34,685 bases of DNA from an uncultured Clostridia bacterium (lineage in GTDB: Bacteria; Bacillota; Clostridia; TANB77; CAG-508), in NCBI GenBank assembly GCA_944393375.1, contig CALXZX010000016.1:1-34685 (forward strand). Direction: 5' to 3'. Shown piece after piece: positions 20,001 through 29,800 of the stretch (positions are counted from its first letter, which is position 1; every line of letters starts with the position of its first letter). The notes beneath the pieces were generated by a model. It was not told the origin of the DNA and ran no database searches. It worked only from the letters and a program-made list of their open reading frames with translations. The position numbers were made by a program, and so were the translations under genes.

Positions 20001-20486
20001 ATAGTAGGAAATGAAACACAAGTAAATGTTGAGGTAAATAATATTGACAAAATTGCACCAGATGTAGGAGTTACATATAGCACAAAAGAAATTACAAAAG
20101 AAAATGTAAAAGTAACTATTACAGCAAATGAAGAAGTACAAGCAATACAGGGATGGACACTATCAAATGATAAGAAGACATTGACTAAAGAATATATTGA
20201 AAACACAAAAGAAACAATAACAGTAAAAGACATAGCAGGAAATGAAATGCGAGTAAATATTGAAATAAATAATATAGAGAAAAAGACAACAGTAGGAGAT
20301 ATTAATCAAGATGAAAAAATAGATGTAACAGATTTCTTGATGCTAAAAAGACATTTAGTAGCAGGAAATAGAAGTAATTGGAAATTAACAGGAGATAGTT
20401 TATTATCAGCAGACATGAATGAAAATGGAAGTGTAGATATAACAGATATGTTAATGTTAAAAAGAGTAGTTGTAGAAAATATATAA
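17002..20486 (+). CDS. Dockerin-bearing GLUG-type beta-helix protein, interrupted by two +1 frameshifts at CGG codons
   Basis: Read through two shifts, this gives about 1160 residues. Signal peptide near 1-33 (cleavage near VLA), then an opening block with LMNDIDLE and GFYGDFDGQNHTIYNLYLE, then GG-I-G/N-C repeats of the GLUG or right-handed beta-helix kind. A second such block starts near 18490 with its own LMNDIEIS and GNNHTISGIY. Three Ig-like repeats (about 19600-20280) with GWTLSSDKKTLTKEY follow, then a dockerin with DINQDEKIDVTD and DMNENGSVDITD. The frame changes at 17386 and at 19031, both at an in-frame CGG; the intact segments are 17002-17424, 17381-19036 and 19037-20486. AAAGGGAG lies upstream of the ATG. 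It lies 92 nt after protein 1 and ends at a terminator. If the shifts are not rescued, it is a pseudogene, but all three parts remain well conserved. Confidence 0.8.
17383..17391 (+). other. Frameshift site 2: GCT CGG AAT
   Basis: Upstream frame: ...NLNIENA, then CGG. Skipping C17386 continues GGA ATC CAA (Gly-Ile-Gln) and the conserved beta-helix frame DNMAILVGISYATIENC. The original frame stops at 17422. Confidence 0.75.
19028..19036 (+). other. Frameshift site 3: GAT CGG TAG
   Basis: Upstream frame: ALGGMVGD, then CGG directly followed by a TAG stop. Skipping C19031 continues GGT AGT ACA ACA (Gly-Ser-Thr-Thr) and EIKNSINQATIEG. Dropping CGGT altogether gives the 14-residue GG-to-Cys/Ser spacing seen in GGIVADNGEYIKNC of the same protein. 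Confidence 0.8.
19596..20280 (+). repeat. Three tandem Ig-like repeats, about 77 codons each
   Basis: Units share VTITSNEE, GWTLSSDKKTLTKEY and KDxxGNE. The first is diverged; the second and third are close to the units in the genes at 20770 and 26891. Confidence 0.75.
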
Positions 20487-20494
20487 AATATTAC

Positions 20495-20521
20495 GGACGT
20501 ACGAGGTGCGTCCATTTTTTT
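20495..20521 (+). terminator. Terminator after surface protein 2
   Basis: GGACGTAC, loop GAG, GTGCGTCC, then A and seven T. One G-T pair distinguishes it from the ftsH terminator. Confidence 0.9.
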
Positions 20522-20565
20522 GTCAAAAAATAATACGAAAAATAAAAGTTATCAAAAAGTAAGAA

Positions 20566-20669
20566 AAATGTCATAAAAATTTAATATAAAAGATAGAAAA
20601 TGAAAAGAATAAATTCCGTAAGTAAAAATCAGAGCTACTTAGAGTAGCAATCGAAAACTATATTTACAA
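20566..20669 (+). promoter_or_regulatory. Conserved upstream/leader element, copy 2
   Basis: Collinear with 13887-13990: identical first 24 nt, CCGTAAG at 20616 and TATATTTACAA at 20659, with the same spacings. A clear hairpin GCTAC-TTAGA-GTAGC occupies 20634-20648; the equivalent position in copy 1 pairs only weakly. Confidence 0.4.
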
Positions 20670-20769
20670 AAAATTTTAAAATCGATATATTATAAATAGG
20701 GAATATGTATGTCTAAAGATAAAAAAATCAATAAAAAAGAATTATTAGTTAAAAGGAGAGGAGAGACAT

Positions 20770-23700
20770 ATGATAAAGGAGATAAAAAAAGCAATATCAT
20801 TAATTGTTATGTTCACAATGATATTTCAAATAGGAATGCCAATGATCTCAGGATTAAATACAAATGTGTTAGCAGTAGAAGATATAAACAATATAGAAAC
20901 ATCTGGACAAAATGAAATAAAAAATGAGGAAACCTGGGATATATCTGCAAATGGAGATGGGAGTGTTATAGCAAAATGGTCATTAGGTGATAAAACATTA
21001 ACTATATCTGGAACAGGAAAAATGAAAGACTGGTATAGTTATTCAGAAGAAGATTGGCATAATACACAATATACGAATTTAATAGAAAGTGTTATTATAA
21101 GTAGTGGAGTAACAGGCATAGGAGATTATGCATTTTCAGGATGTGGTAATTTAAAAAATATAAATATTTCTAATAGTGTAAAAAGTATTGGAAGAATTAC
21201 AAATTCTATATTTTATAAATGTAGTAGTTTATCATCTATCAATGTAAATTCTGAAAATAAATATTATTCTAGTGATAATGGAGTATTATATAATAAGGAA
21301 AAAACAAAAATTTTAAAATATCCAGAAGGAAAAAAAGATATAACAACATTTGAAATTCCTAGTAGTGTAATAGAAATAGGAGAATCTGCATTTGAAAATT
21401 GTACCGGAATAACAAATATAAAAATGTCTGATAATGTTAAAGAAATAGAACAAGGAGCATTTTCATACTGTGAAAATTTGTTAAGTATCAATTTATCCAA
21501 AGCAATAACTGTAATAGAAAGTAACCTATTCGAAGAATGCAATAGTTTAAAAAATATTGATATACCAAATACTGTGACAACAATAGAACAAAGTGCCTTT
21601 TTTAGTTGTGATGACTTAGAAAATACGAAATTTTCTAGTGGATTAACTAGTATCGGTACGAGAGCATTTGAAGATTGCGTGAGTTTAAAAGAAGTAGTAC
21701 TTCCTGAAACTGTAGTAAATATAGGTAATAGAGCATTTCAAAATTGTACTAATTTAAAAAATATAGAAATGCCAAAAAATTTAGAAAATGTAGGAGAAAA
21801 TTTACTATTTAATAATGCAAAAATACAATATAAAATAAATAATGGCGCTACATCTATCGAAATTCCAAGTATAGTAAAAAGAGCTATGAATACAGATGAT
21901 ATATTATATGCGAATGATATCCAGTATACAAATTGTAGCATAGATGATGGAAAGTTAATATTAGATACACAAAATGGTAATGTATTAATAGAAATTAATA
22001 GTGGTGTATTAAAAGGGCTAACTGTAATAATATTAACCAATACATGGGATATTTCACAAAACAAGGACAATTCTGTAAAAGCAGTACTATCAGATGATGG
22101 AACATTAACAATATCAGGTAATGGAAAAATGAAAAACTGGACAGAATCATCAGATAGTGAATGGCGTATAAGCAAAGAAAGTATATATAAAGTTATTATT
22201 GAAAAAGGGGTAGAAAATATAGGAGATTATGCTTTTTATGCTTGTATAAATTTGCGAAGTGTAGAACTTGCAGAAGGATTGAAAAGTATTGGGAATTATG
22301 CTTTTGCTGGAGATTTTTCCGGATATACAATAGGAATTGATTTTGGAGAATATGATATAAAAGGCTGTACGCAATTAAAAAATATTGAACTTCCAAATGG
22401 AATTGTCGAAATTGGTGAAGAAGCATTTCATGGTTCAGGGTTAACACAAATAGAAATTCCAAGTACTGTATCAAATATTGGAGATAGAGTATTTAGATAT
22501 TGTAAAGACTTAACATCTATAGAAGTTGATGAAAACAATATAAATTATTCTAGCAGAGATGGAATCTTGTTTGATAAAGAAAAAAATGAATTAATACAAT
22601 ATCCAATGGGAAAAAAGGATATAAAAGAATATGAAATACCAGAAACAGTTAAACAAATAGATACAGGAGCTTTCTATTGTAGTAAATTATCAAAAATTAA
22701 AATGTTCAATAATGTAAATAACATAGAAAATATGGCATTTATGGGAGCTACTCTTTTGCAAGATATAACTTTAAGTACAAACATAGAAGAAATAGGAAAA
22801 CAGGCTTTTTATGCTTGTTTAAGTTTACAAGAAATAAAAATCCCTAAAAATGTAAAAACTATAGATTGGGGGACATTTGAAGAATGCAATTTTTTAGAAA
22901 AGATTGTTATTCCAAGTAATGTAATTAAAATAAATGATTCGGCAATTGACAAGGATAGTAATGTTACCATCTATTGTAAAACAGGAAGTATCGCACAAAA
23001 ATATGCTATAGAAAATAACAAAAATTACATTATAGATGATGTAGCACCTACAGTAAAATTCACATCAGATTCAGTGAAAAATATAAAAAAAGAGCATAAT
23101 GTAATAATAGAAGTGCAAGATGATATGGAAGAAGTAGGATTAGATGAAAATAGTTTAAAATACCAATGGACACAAAGTAAAGAGGAACCAGCAAAAGAAA
23201 GCTTTACAGAAAATTTTGAAAATGGACAAACAATTACAAAAAATACGGGAGATGGAGATTGGTATTTGTGGGTATATGCAGAAGATAATTTAGGAAATGA
23301 GATAATAGCGAGAAGTGAAGCATTTTATTTTGACAATACAGCACCAAGTGTAAATGTAGAATATAGTACAAAAGAAATAACAAAAGAAAATGTAATGGTA
23401 ACCATAAAGTCAAATGAGGAAATACAAGAAATGACAGGATGGACATTGTCAAGTGACAAAAAGACATTAACAAAGGAATATAATGTAAACACAAAAGAAA
23501 CAATAACAGTAAAAGATATAGCAGGAAATGAGAAACAAGCAACTATAGAAATAAATAATATAGATAAAATAGCGCCAACAGTGAATGTAGGATATAGTAC
23601 AAAAAATCCAACAAGAGGAAATGTAAAAGTAACTATTACATCAAACGAAGAAATACAAACTGTAATAGGATGGACATTGTCAAGTGATAAAAAGACATTA

Positions 23701-24012
23701 ACAAAAGAATATAGTGCCAATACAAAAGAAACAATAACAGTAAAAGATATAGCAGGAAACGAAACACAGGCAAATATAGAAATAAGTAATATAGACAAAA
23801 ACTTGCCAGAGATAACAATAGGAGACATCAATCAAGACGGAAAAATAGATGTAACAGACTTCTTGATGATAAAAAGACATTTAGTAGCAGGAAATAGAAA
23901 TAGTTGGAAATTAACAGGAGATAATTTATCATCAGCAGACATGAATGAAAATGGAACAGTAGATATCACAGATATGTTAATGTTAAAAAGAGTAATTGTA
24001 GAAAATATATAA
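20770..24012 (+). CDS. Dockerin-bearing leucine-rich repeat and Ig-like surface protein 3
   Basis: 1080 residues. Signal peptide about 1-36 (cleavage near VLA). Cap plus BspA-type repeats come twice: caps with WDISANGDGSVIAKW (about 54-90) and WDISQNKDNSVKAVL (about 424-457), repeats about 110-345 and 474-737, more diverged than in protein 4. An Ig-like domain (about 757-855, with DGDWYLWVYAEDNLGN) leads into two 77-residue Ig-like repeats (about 857-1010) and a dockerin (about 1017-1080) with DINQDGKIDVTD and DMNENGTVDITD. It is the only protein here that combines leucine-rich and Ig-like repeats. AAAAGGAGAG before the ATG sets the start. It is the first gene of a four-gene run, after a terminator and the second leader copy. 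Confidence 0.9.
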   Translation: MIKEIKKAISLIVMFTMIFQIGMPMISGLNTNVLAVEDINNIETSGQNEIKNEETWDISANGDGSVIAKWSLGDKTLTISGTGKMKDWYSYSEEDWHNTQYTNLIESVIISSGVTGIGDYAFSGCGNLKNINISNSVKSIGRITNSIFYKCSSLSSINVNSENKYYSSDNGVLYNKEKTKILKYPEGKKDITTFEIPSSVIEIGESAFENCTGITNIKMSDNVKEIEQGAFSYCENLLSINLSKAITVIESNLFEECNSLKNIDIPNTVTTIEQSAFFSCDDLENTKFSSGLTSIGTRAFEDCVSLKEVVLPETVVNIGNRAFQNCTNLKNIEMPKNLENVGENLLFNNAKIQYKINNGATSIEIPSIVKRAMNTDDILYANDIQYTNCSIDDGKLILDTQNGNVLIEINSGVLKGLTVIILTNTWDISQNKDNSVKAVLSDDGTLTISGNGKMKNWTESSDSEWRISKESIYKVIIEKGVENIGDYAFYACINLRSVELAEGLKSIGNYAFAGDFSGYTIGIDFGEYDIKGCTQLKNIELPNGIVEIGEEAFHGSGLTQIEIPSTVSNIGDRVFRYCKDLTSIEVDENNINYSSRDGILFDKEKNELIQYPMGKKDIKEYEIPETVKQIDTGAFYCSKLSKIKMFNNVNNIENMAFMGATLLQDITLSTNIEEIGKQAFYACLSLQEIKIPKNVKTIDWGTFEECNFLEKIVIPSNVIKINDSAIDKDSNVTIYCKTGSIAQKYAIENNKNYIIDDVAPTVKFTSDSVKNIKKEHNVIIEVQDDMEEVGLDENSLKYQWTQSKEEPAKESFTENFENGQTITKNTGDGDWYLWVYAEDNLGNEIIARSEAFYFDNTAPSVNVEYSTKEITKENVMVTIKSNEEIQEMTGWTLSSDKKTLTKEYNVNTKETITVKDIAGNEKQATIEINNIDKIAPTVNVGYSTKNPTRGNVKVTITSNEEIQTVIGWTLSSDKKTLTKEYSANTKETITVKDIAGNETQANIEISNIDKNLPEITIGDINQDGKIDVTDFLMIKRHLVAGNRNSWKLTGDNLSSADMNENGTVDITDMLMLKRVIVENI
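23338..23800 (+). repeat. Two tandem 231-bp Ig-like repeat units
   Basis: Units start at APSVNVEYSTKEIT and APTVNVGYSTKNPT. They are close in sequence to the seven-unit array at 28390-30006. Confidence 0.75.
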
Positions 24013-24041
24013 AAAGTTTGTAAGAAGACTTTCCATCCATA

Positions 24042-24066
24042 AAACAATCTGATAAACGAAAGGAGA
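24042..24066 (+). promoter_or_regulatory. Conserved intergenic motif and ribosome binding site
   Basis: AAACAATCTGATAAA (24042-24056) precedes AAAGGAG. The same 15-mer is at 26860-26874 and a two-mismatch copy is at 30256-30270, always just before the Shine-Dalgarno of the next dockerin gene. It could be a translational control site or simply a relic of gene duplication. Confidence 0.5.
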
Positions 24067-24073
24067 AATACAC

Positions 24074-26821
24074 ATGAAAAAGGGGATAAAGAAAGCAATA
24101 TCTACCATAGCGATATTAACAATGACATTTCAAATAGGAATGCCAATGATACCTGGATTGCAAACAACAGTATTAGCAACAGATACAACAAATCTGGTAG
24201 AAGAGGTGCAAGAAAATATACAACCAATCGCAGATAAATCAGGGACAACAGAATTATCAGCAAATATAGATACAACAGAAACAGAAGAAATCTCAAGAAA
24301 CTACGAAATTAAAGATGAAGAAACTTGGGATGTATCTGCTAATGGTGATGGAAGTGTTATAGCCAAATGGACTTTAGAAAATAGAACATTAACCATATCT
24401 GGAACAGGTAAAATGAAAGAGTGGAGTTTCAATATAAAAGAAGATTGGCATAATACACAGTATACGAATTTTATAGAAAAAGTAATTATTAATGAAGGGA
24501 TAACAAGTATAGGAGATTGGGCATTTGCATATTGTAGTAATTTAGAAAGTATCAATATTCCAGAAGGAGTAACAAGTATAGGAGAAAGGGCTTTTTATGG
24601 ATGTAGTAGTTTAACAAATATAGATGTAGATATAGATAATCAGAATTATATAAGTGAAAATGGAATTCTATTAAATAAAGAAAAAACAGAAATTATTTGT
24701 TATCCAGCAGGAAAGAAAGATATAAAGAAATATATTATTCCAGAAGGAGTAACAATCATAGCAGAGTATGCATTTTCAGAATGTAGTAGTTTAGAAAGTA
24801 TAGTTATCCCAAATAGTGTAACAAGTATAGTAGACAATGCATTTTCAAGATGTAGTAGTTTGAATAGTATCAATATTCCAGAGGGAGTAACAAGTATAGG
24901 ATATTCTGCATTTTCAGGATGTAGTAATTTAGAAAGTATAACTATTCCAAGTAGTGTAACAAGTATAGGAGGGTATGCATTTTATGGATGTAGTAGTTTG
25001 ACAAATATAGTAATACCAGAAAATGTAACAAGTATAGGAGGGTATGCATTTTGTGGATGTAGTAGTTTGACAAATATAGTAATACCAGAAAATGTAACAA
25101 GTATAGAAGATGTTGTATTTGACGGATGTAATAGTTTAGAAAGTATAGTTATTCCAAATAGTGTAACAAGTATAGGAAATATGTCATTTTATGGATGTAG
25201 TAGTTTAACTAGTATCGATATTCCAGAAGGAGTAACAAGTATAGGAAAGAATGCATTTGAAGAATGTAATAGTTTAGCAAGTATTAATATTCCAGAAGGA
25301 GTAACAAGTATAGGAAAAGAAGCAATACCAAAAACAACAATTATACATGTTATAGCAAATACTGAAGGACAGAGATATGCAGAAGAATCAAAGCAAGGAT
25401 ATATTTTAGAAGGAGAATCAACTGAATTAAGTACAAATTACGAAATCAAAAAAGAAGCAACATGGGATATATCTATGAATCAAGATGGAAGTGTTATAGG
25501 CAAATGGACACTAGAAGATAGAACTTTAACGATATCAGGAACAGGAAAAATGAAAAATTGGAATTCTTATGATTCAGAAGGATATTGGTATGATACACAA
25601 TATATAAATTTAATTGAAAATGTAATTATAAATGAAGGAGTAACTAGTATAGGAGAAAATGCATTTTTATACTGTAGTGGCTTGAATAGTATAACAATTC
25701 CAGAAGGAATAACAAGTATAGAGGGCAGGGCTTTTTATGGATGTAAGACACTATTAAGTGTCAATATTCCAGAAACTGTAACAAATATAGAAGATTCAGC
25801 TTTTAGAGGATGTAGTAGTTTGGAAAGTATAAATATAAATGAAGGTAATGCAAATTATATAAGTGAAAATGGAATATTGTTCAACAAAGAAAAAACAAAT
25901 ATTATTTGTTATCCTGCCGGAAAGAAAGATATAAAAGAGTACATTATTCCAGAAAGTGTAACAAATATAGAAGATTCAGCCTTTAGAGGATGTAGTAGTT
26001 TAGAAAGTATAATTATTCCAGAAGGAGTAACAAGTATAGGATATATGGCATTTTATGAATGTAGTGGTTTAGAAAGTATAGAAATTCCAGAAGGGATAAC
26101 AAGTATAGGGGGAAATGCATTTAGAGAATGTAGTAGTTTAGCAAATATAAGCTTACCTGAAAGTGTGAAACATATAGGAAGTTATGCATTTAGTGAATGT
26201 AGTAGTTTAAAAAGTATAGATATTCCAGAGAGTGTAATAAGAATAGAATATGAGACTTTTTATAGATGTAGTAGTTTAAGAAGTATAGATATTCCAGAAG
26301 GAGTCACTAGTATAGGAGGTAGTGCATTTTCAGGATGTAGTAGTTTAGAAAGTATAACTATTCCAGAGAATGTAACATATATAGGAATGTATACATTTGA
26401 AGGATGTAGTAGTTTAAAAAGTATAGATATTCCAGAGAGTGTAACAAGAATAGATGTAAGTGCATTTGAAAGTTGTAGTAGTTTAACAAACATAACTATT
26501 CCAGAGGGAGTAACAAGTATAGGAAAAAAAGCGATACCTGAAACAACAATTATTTATACAAAACCAAATACAGAAGGACATAGGTATGCCGAAGAAGGAG
26601 AGCAAGCATATATTTTGATATATGAACAAGGAGATATCAATCAAAATGGAAAAATAGACGTAACAGATTTATTAATGTTAAAAAGACACATGGTAGCGGG
26701 AAATAGAACAGAATGGATACTAATAGGACAAGCTTTATTATTAGCAGACATGAATGAAAATGGAACAGTAGATATCACAGATATGTTAATGTTAAAAAGA
26801 GTGATTGTAGAAAATATATAA
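24074..26821 (+). CDS. Dockerin-bearing BspA-type leucine-rich repeat surface protein 4
   Basis: 915 residues. The signal peptide is nearly the same as in proteins 1 and 6 (MKKGIKKAISTIAILTMTFQ), cleaved near VLA. Two cap-plus-repeat units: caps at about 76-117 and 456-497; repeats are very regular, with consensus LxSIxIPEGVTSIGxxAFxGCSS. Some neighbouring repeats are almost identical in DNA (for example around 24960-25090), which points to recent expansion. The C-terminal dockerin (about 852-915) has DINQNGKIDVTD and DMNENGTVDITD. A short non-repeat insert with NYISENGILLNKEKTEIICY (about 190-210) recurs in each unit. The start follows AAAGGAG. Predicted cargo of the cohesin protein; no enzyme motif is seen. 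Confidence 0.9.
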   Translation: MKKGIKKAISTIAILTMTFQIGMPMIPGLQTTVLATDTTNLVEEVQENIQPIADKSGTTELSANIDTTETEEISRNYEIKDEETWDVSANGDGSVIAKWTLENRTLTISGTGKMKEWSFNIKEDWHNTQYTNFIEKVIINEGITSIGDWAFAYCSNLESINIPEGVTSIGERAFYGCSSLTNIDVDIDNQNYISENGILLNKEKTEIICYPAGKKDIKKYIIPEGVTIIAEYAFSECSSLESIVIPNSVTSIVDNAFSRCSSLNSINIPEGVTSIGYSAFSGCSNLESITIPSSVTSIGGYAFYGCSSLTNIVIPENVTSIGGYAFCGCSSLTNIVIPENVTSIEDVVFDGCNSLESIVIPNSVTSIGNMSFYGCSSLTSIDIPEGVTSIGKNAFEECNSLASINIPEGVTSIGKEAIPKTTIIHVIANTEGQRYAEESKQGYILEGESTELSTNYEIKKEATWDISMNQDGSVIGKWTLEDRTLTISGTGKMKNWNSYDSEGYWYDTQYINLIENVIINEGVTSIGENAFLYCSGLNSITIPEGITSIEGRAFYGCKTLLSVNIPETVTNIEDSAFRGCSSLESININEGNANYISENGILFNKEKTNIICYPAGKKDIKEYIIPESVTNIEDSAFRGCSSLESIIIPEGVTSIGYMAFYECSGLESIEIPEGITSIGGNAFRECSSLANISLPESVKHIGSYAFSECSSLKSIDIPESVIRIEYETFYRCSSLRSIDIPEGVTSIGGSAFSGCSSLESITIPENVTYIGMYTFEGCSSLKSIDIPESVTRIDVSAFESCSSLTNITIPEGVTSIGKKAIPETTIIYTKPNTEGHRYAEEGEQAYILIYEQGDINQNGKIDVTDLLMLKRHMVAGNRTEWILIGQALLLADMNENGTVDITDMLMLKRVIVENI

Positions 26822-26890
26822 AGAAGAGTATATCTTCATATAAAAAGTTTTCATCAAACAAACAATCTGATAAAAGAGAGGAGAGAACAG

Positions 26891-29800
26891 ATGAAAAGGA
26901 AAATAGAAAAAACAGTAGTAATCACAACTGTATTGACACTAATACTTCAAATGTTAATACCACTAGTACCGGGATTAAATATTGAAGTATTGGCAGTGGA
27001 TGAAACAATAGCAGATTTAGAGATTTCAACTAAGGAAGAATTGATTGCATTTGCTAATGATGTCAATAATGGAAATACATATAAGGGGAAAACAGTTGTA
27101 TTAGTTGATGATATTGATTTAGAAGGAAATGAGAATGAACAATGGATTCCTATAGGAATAGGAGATACTTTTTATGATGGATTTGCAGGTATATTTGATG
27201 GACAATCACATAAAATCTCAGGAATGTATCTAAATAATAAACAATTAGAATCGCAAGGACTTTTTGCTACAAATTCTGGTACAATTAAAAATTTGCAAAT
27301 AGTAAATTCTACAATTAAAGATGGAATTTACTATACAGGACTTATTGTAGGAAAAAATAGAGGAGGAATTATAGACAATTGCAGTACTTCTGGATGTTCA
27401 ATAATAATTTCTACAGGATATTATTCAGAAAGTACAGGGAGAACAGATATATATGCAGGTGGAATTGTAGGAAGCAACGGAGGTAGTATTTCTAATTGTA
27501 AAAATTCAGCTACAATAACATGCAATAATGATGTATCTGATATAAATGATAGTATATTTATAGGGGGAATTGCAGGTAAACAAGGAGCAGGAAGTGAAAT
27601 TTTAAATTGTAGTAATACAGCTAATATTATAAGTGATGGGGCAGTAGGAGGAATAATTGGAAGTGCAAGAAATTCAGCTTCTGATTGGAAAAACTCAATT
27701 ATAAACTGTTATAATTTAGGAAACATATCATCAAAACAAGGTGAAAAGCAAAGTTATATTGGTGGGATTTGTGGAAAGGATGCTTCATATATAAAAAATT
27801 GTTACAATTCAGGAAATATAAAAGCACAAGGTTCTACAATTTCTGGTACTGTAGCTGGTGGAATTGTTGCTAGAGGAGGAGATACTCAACCAATAGTGAT
27901 GTGTTACAATACAGGAAAAGTTGAATCCACAAAAGGAAATGCTGGTGGTATTGTAGGAGGATGGTGTAATCATAAAGATATAATAGCATGTTTTAACACA
28001 GGAGAAATAAAAGCAAATATGTATGGTGGAGGTATAAAAGATGCAAATGCTGGAACAATAGAAAACTGTTATAATGTTGGAAAGGTCTCCCTAAATTCTA
28101 CAAGCTCAGGACCTTCAGTAGGAGCGATAGTTAATTCTAATACGGGATTAAGCGGGACTACCAAAGTTAATGGAACCATTAGTAATTGCTATTATAAAAA
28201 TGATAGTTGTAGTAAAGGTATAGGAAATTCTGAAGAACTTGGAAATGGAACACCTATTTCTAAAACAGAAACAGAAATGAAGAAAATAGATTTTATAGAA
28301 CAATTAAATAATGGAGGAGATTACTATACACAAGATACAAAAAATATCAATAATGGATATCCAGTTTTAAAATGGATGGTTGATGAAACTGCTCCTACAG
28401 TAAAAGTAGAATATAGTACAAAAGGTCCAACACAAGGAAATGTAACAGTAACTATAACATCAAATGAAGAAGTACAAACAGTACAAGGTTGGACATTATC
28501 AAGTGATAAAAAAACATTAACAAAAGAATATAGTACTAATGAAAATGAGACCATAACAATAAAAGATTTCATGGGAAATGAAACACAAGCAACTATAGAA
28601 ATAAATAATATAGACAAAACAGCACCAACAGTAAATATAGGATATAGTACACAAAATCCAACAAAAGGGAATGTAAAAGTAACAATTACTTCAAATGAAG
28701 AAGTACAAAGTGTAACAGGATGGACATTGTCCAATGATAAAAAGACATTAACGAAAGAATATAGTGCGAATACAAAAGAAACAATAACAGTAAAAGACTT
28801 AGCAGGAAACACAAAAGAAACAACTATACAAATAACAAATATAGATAAAACAGCACCAACAGTAAATGTAGGATATAGTACACAAAATCCAACAAAAGGG
28901 AATGTAAAAGTAACGATTACATCAAATGAAGAAGTACAAAGTGTAACAGGCTGGACATTGTCAAGTGATAAAAGGACGTTAACAAAAGAATATAGTGCCA
29001 ATACAAAAGAAACAATAACAGTAAAAGACCTAGCAGGAAATGAGAAACAAGCAACTATAGAAATAAATAATATAGATAAAACAGGTCCAAGTGTCAATAT
29101 AGAATATAGTACAAAAAATCCAACCAGAGAAAATGTAATAGTAACGATCAAATCAAATGAAGAAATGCAAAGTGTAACAGGATGGACATTGTCAAGTGAT
29201 AAAAAGACATTGACTAAAGAATATAGTGCCAATACAAAAGAAACAGTTATAATAAAAGACCTAGTAGGGAATGAAACACAAGCAACTATAGAAATAAGCA
29301 ATATAGATAAAACAGGTCTAAGTGTCAATGTAGGGTATAGTACAAAAAATCCAACTAGAGAAAATGTCATAGTAACCATCACATCAAATAAAGAAGTCGA
29401 AGCAGTACAAGGCTGGACATTGTCAAGTGATAAAAAGACATTGACAAAAGAGTATAGTGCCAATACAAAAGAAACAATAACAATAAAAGATTTAGCAGGA
29501 AATGAAACACAGGCAAATATAGAGATAAACAATATAGACAAGACAGGTCCAAGTGTCAATGTAGGATATAGTACTAAAAATCCAACAAGAGAAAATGTAA
29601 CGGTAACCATCACATCAAATGAAGAAATACAAGGTGTAACAGGCTGGACATTGTCAAGTGATAAAAAGACATTGACAAAAGAATATAGTGCCAATACAAA
29701 AGAAACAATAACAGTAAAAGACCTAGCAGGAAATGAGAAACAAGCAACTATAGAAATAAATAATATAGACAAAACAGCACCAACAGTAAATGTAGGATAT

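Noticed and set aside
23325..23831. Minus-strand open frame of 168 codons
   Set aside because: Antisense shadow of the Ig-like repeats in surface protein 3, with the same composition as the larger shadow at 28324-30036.
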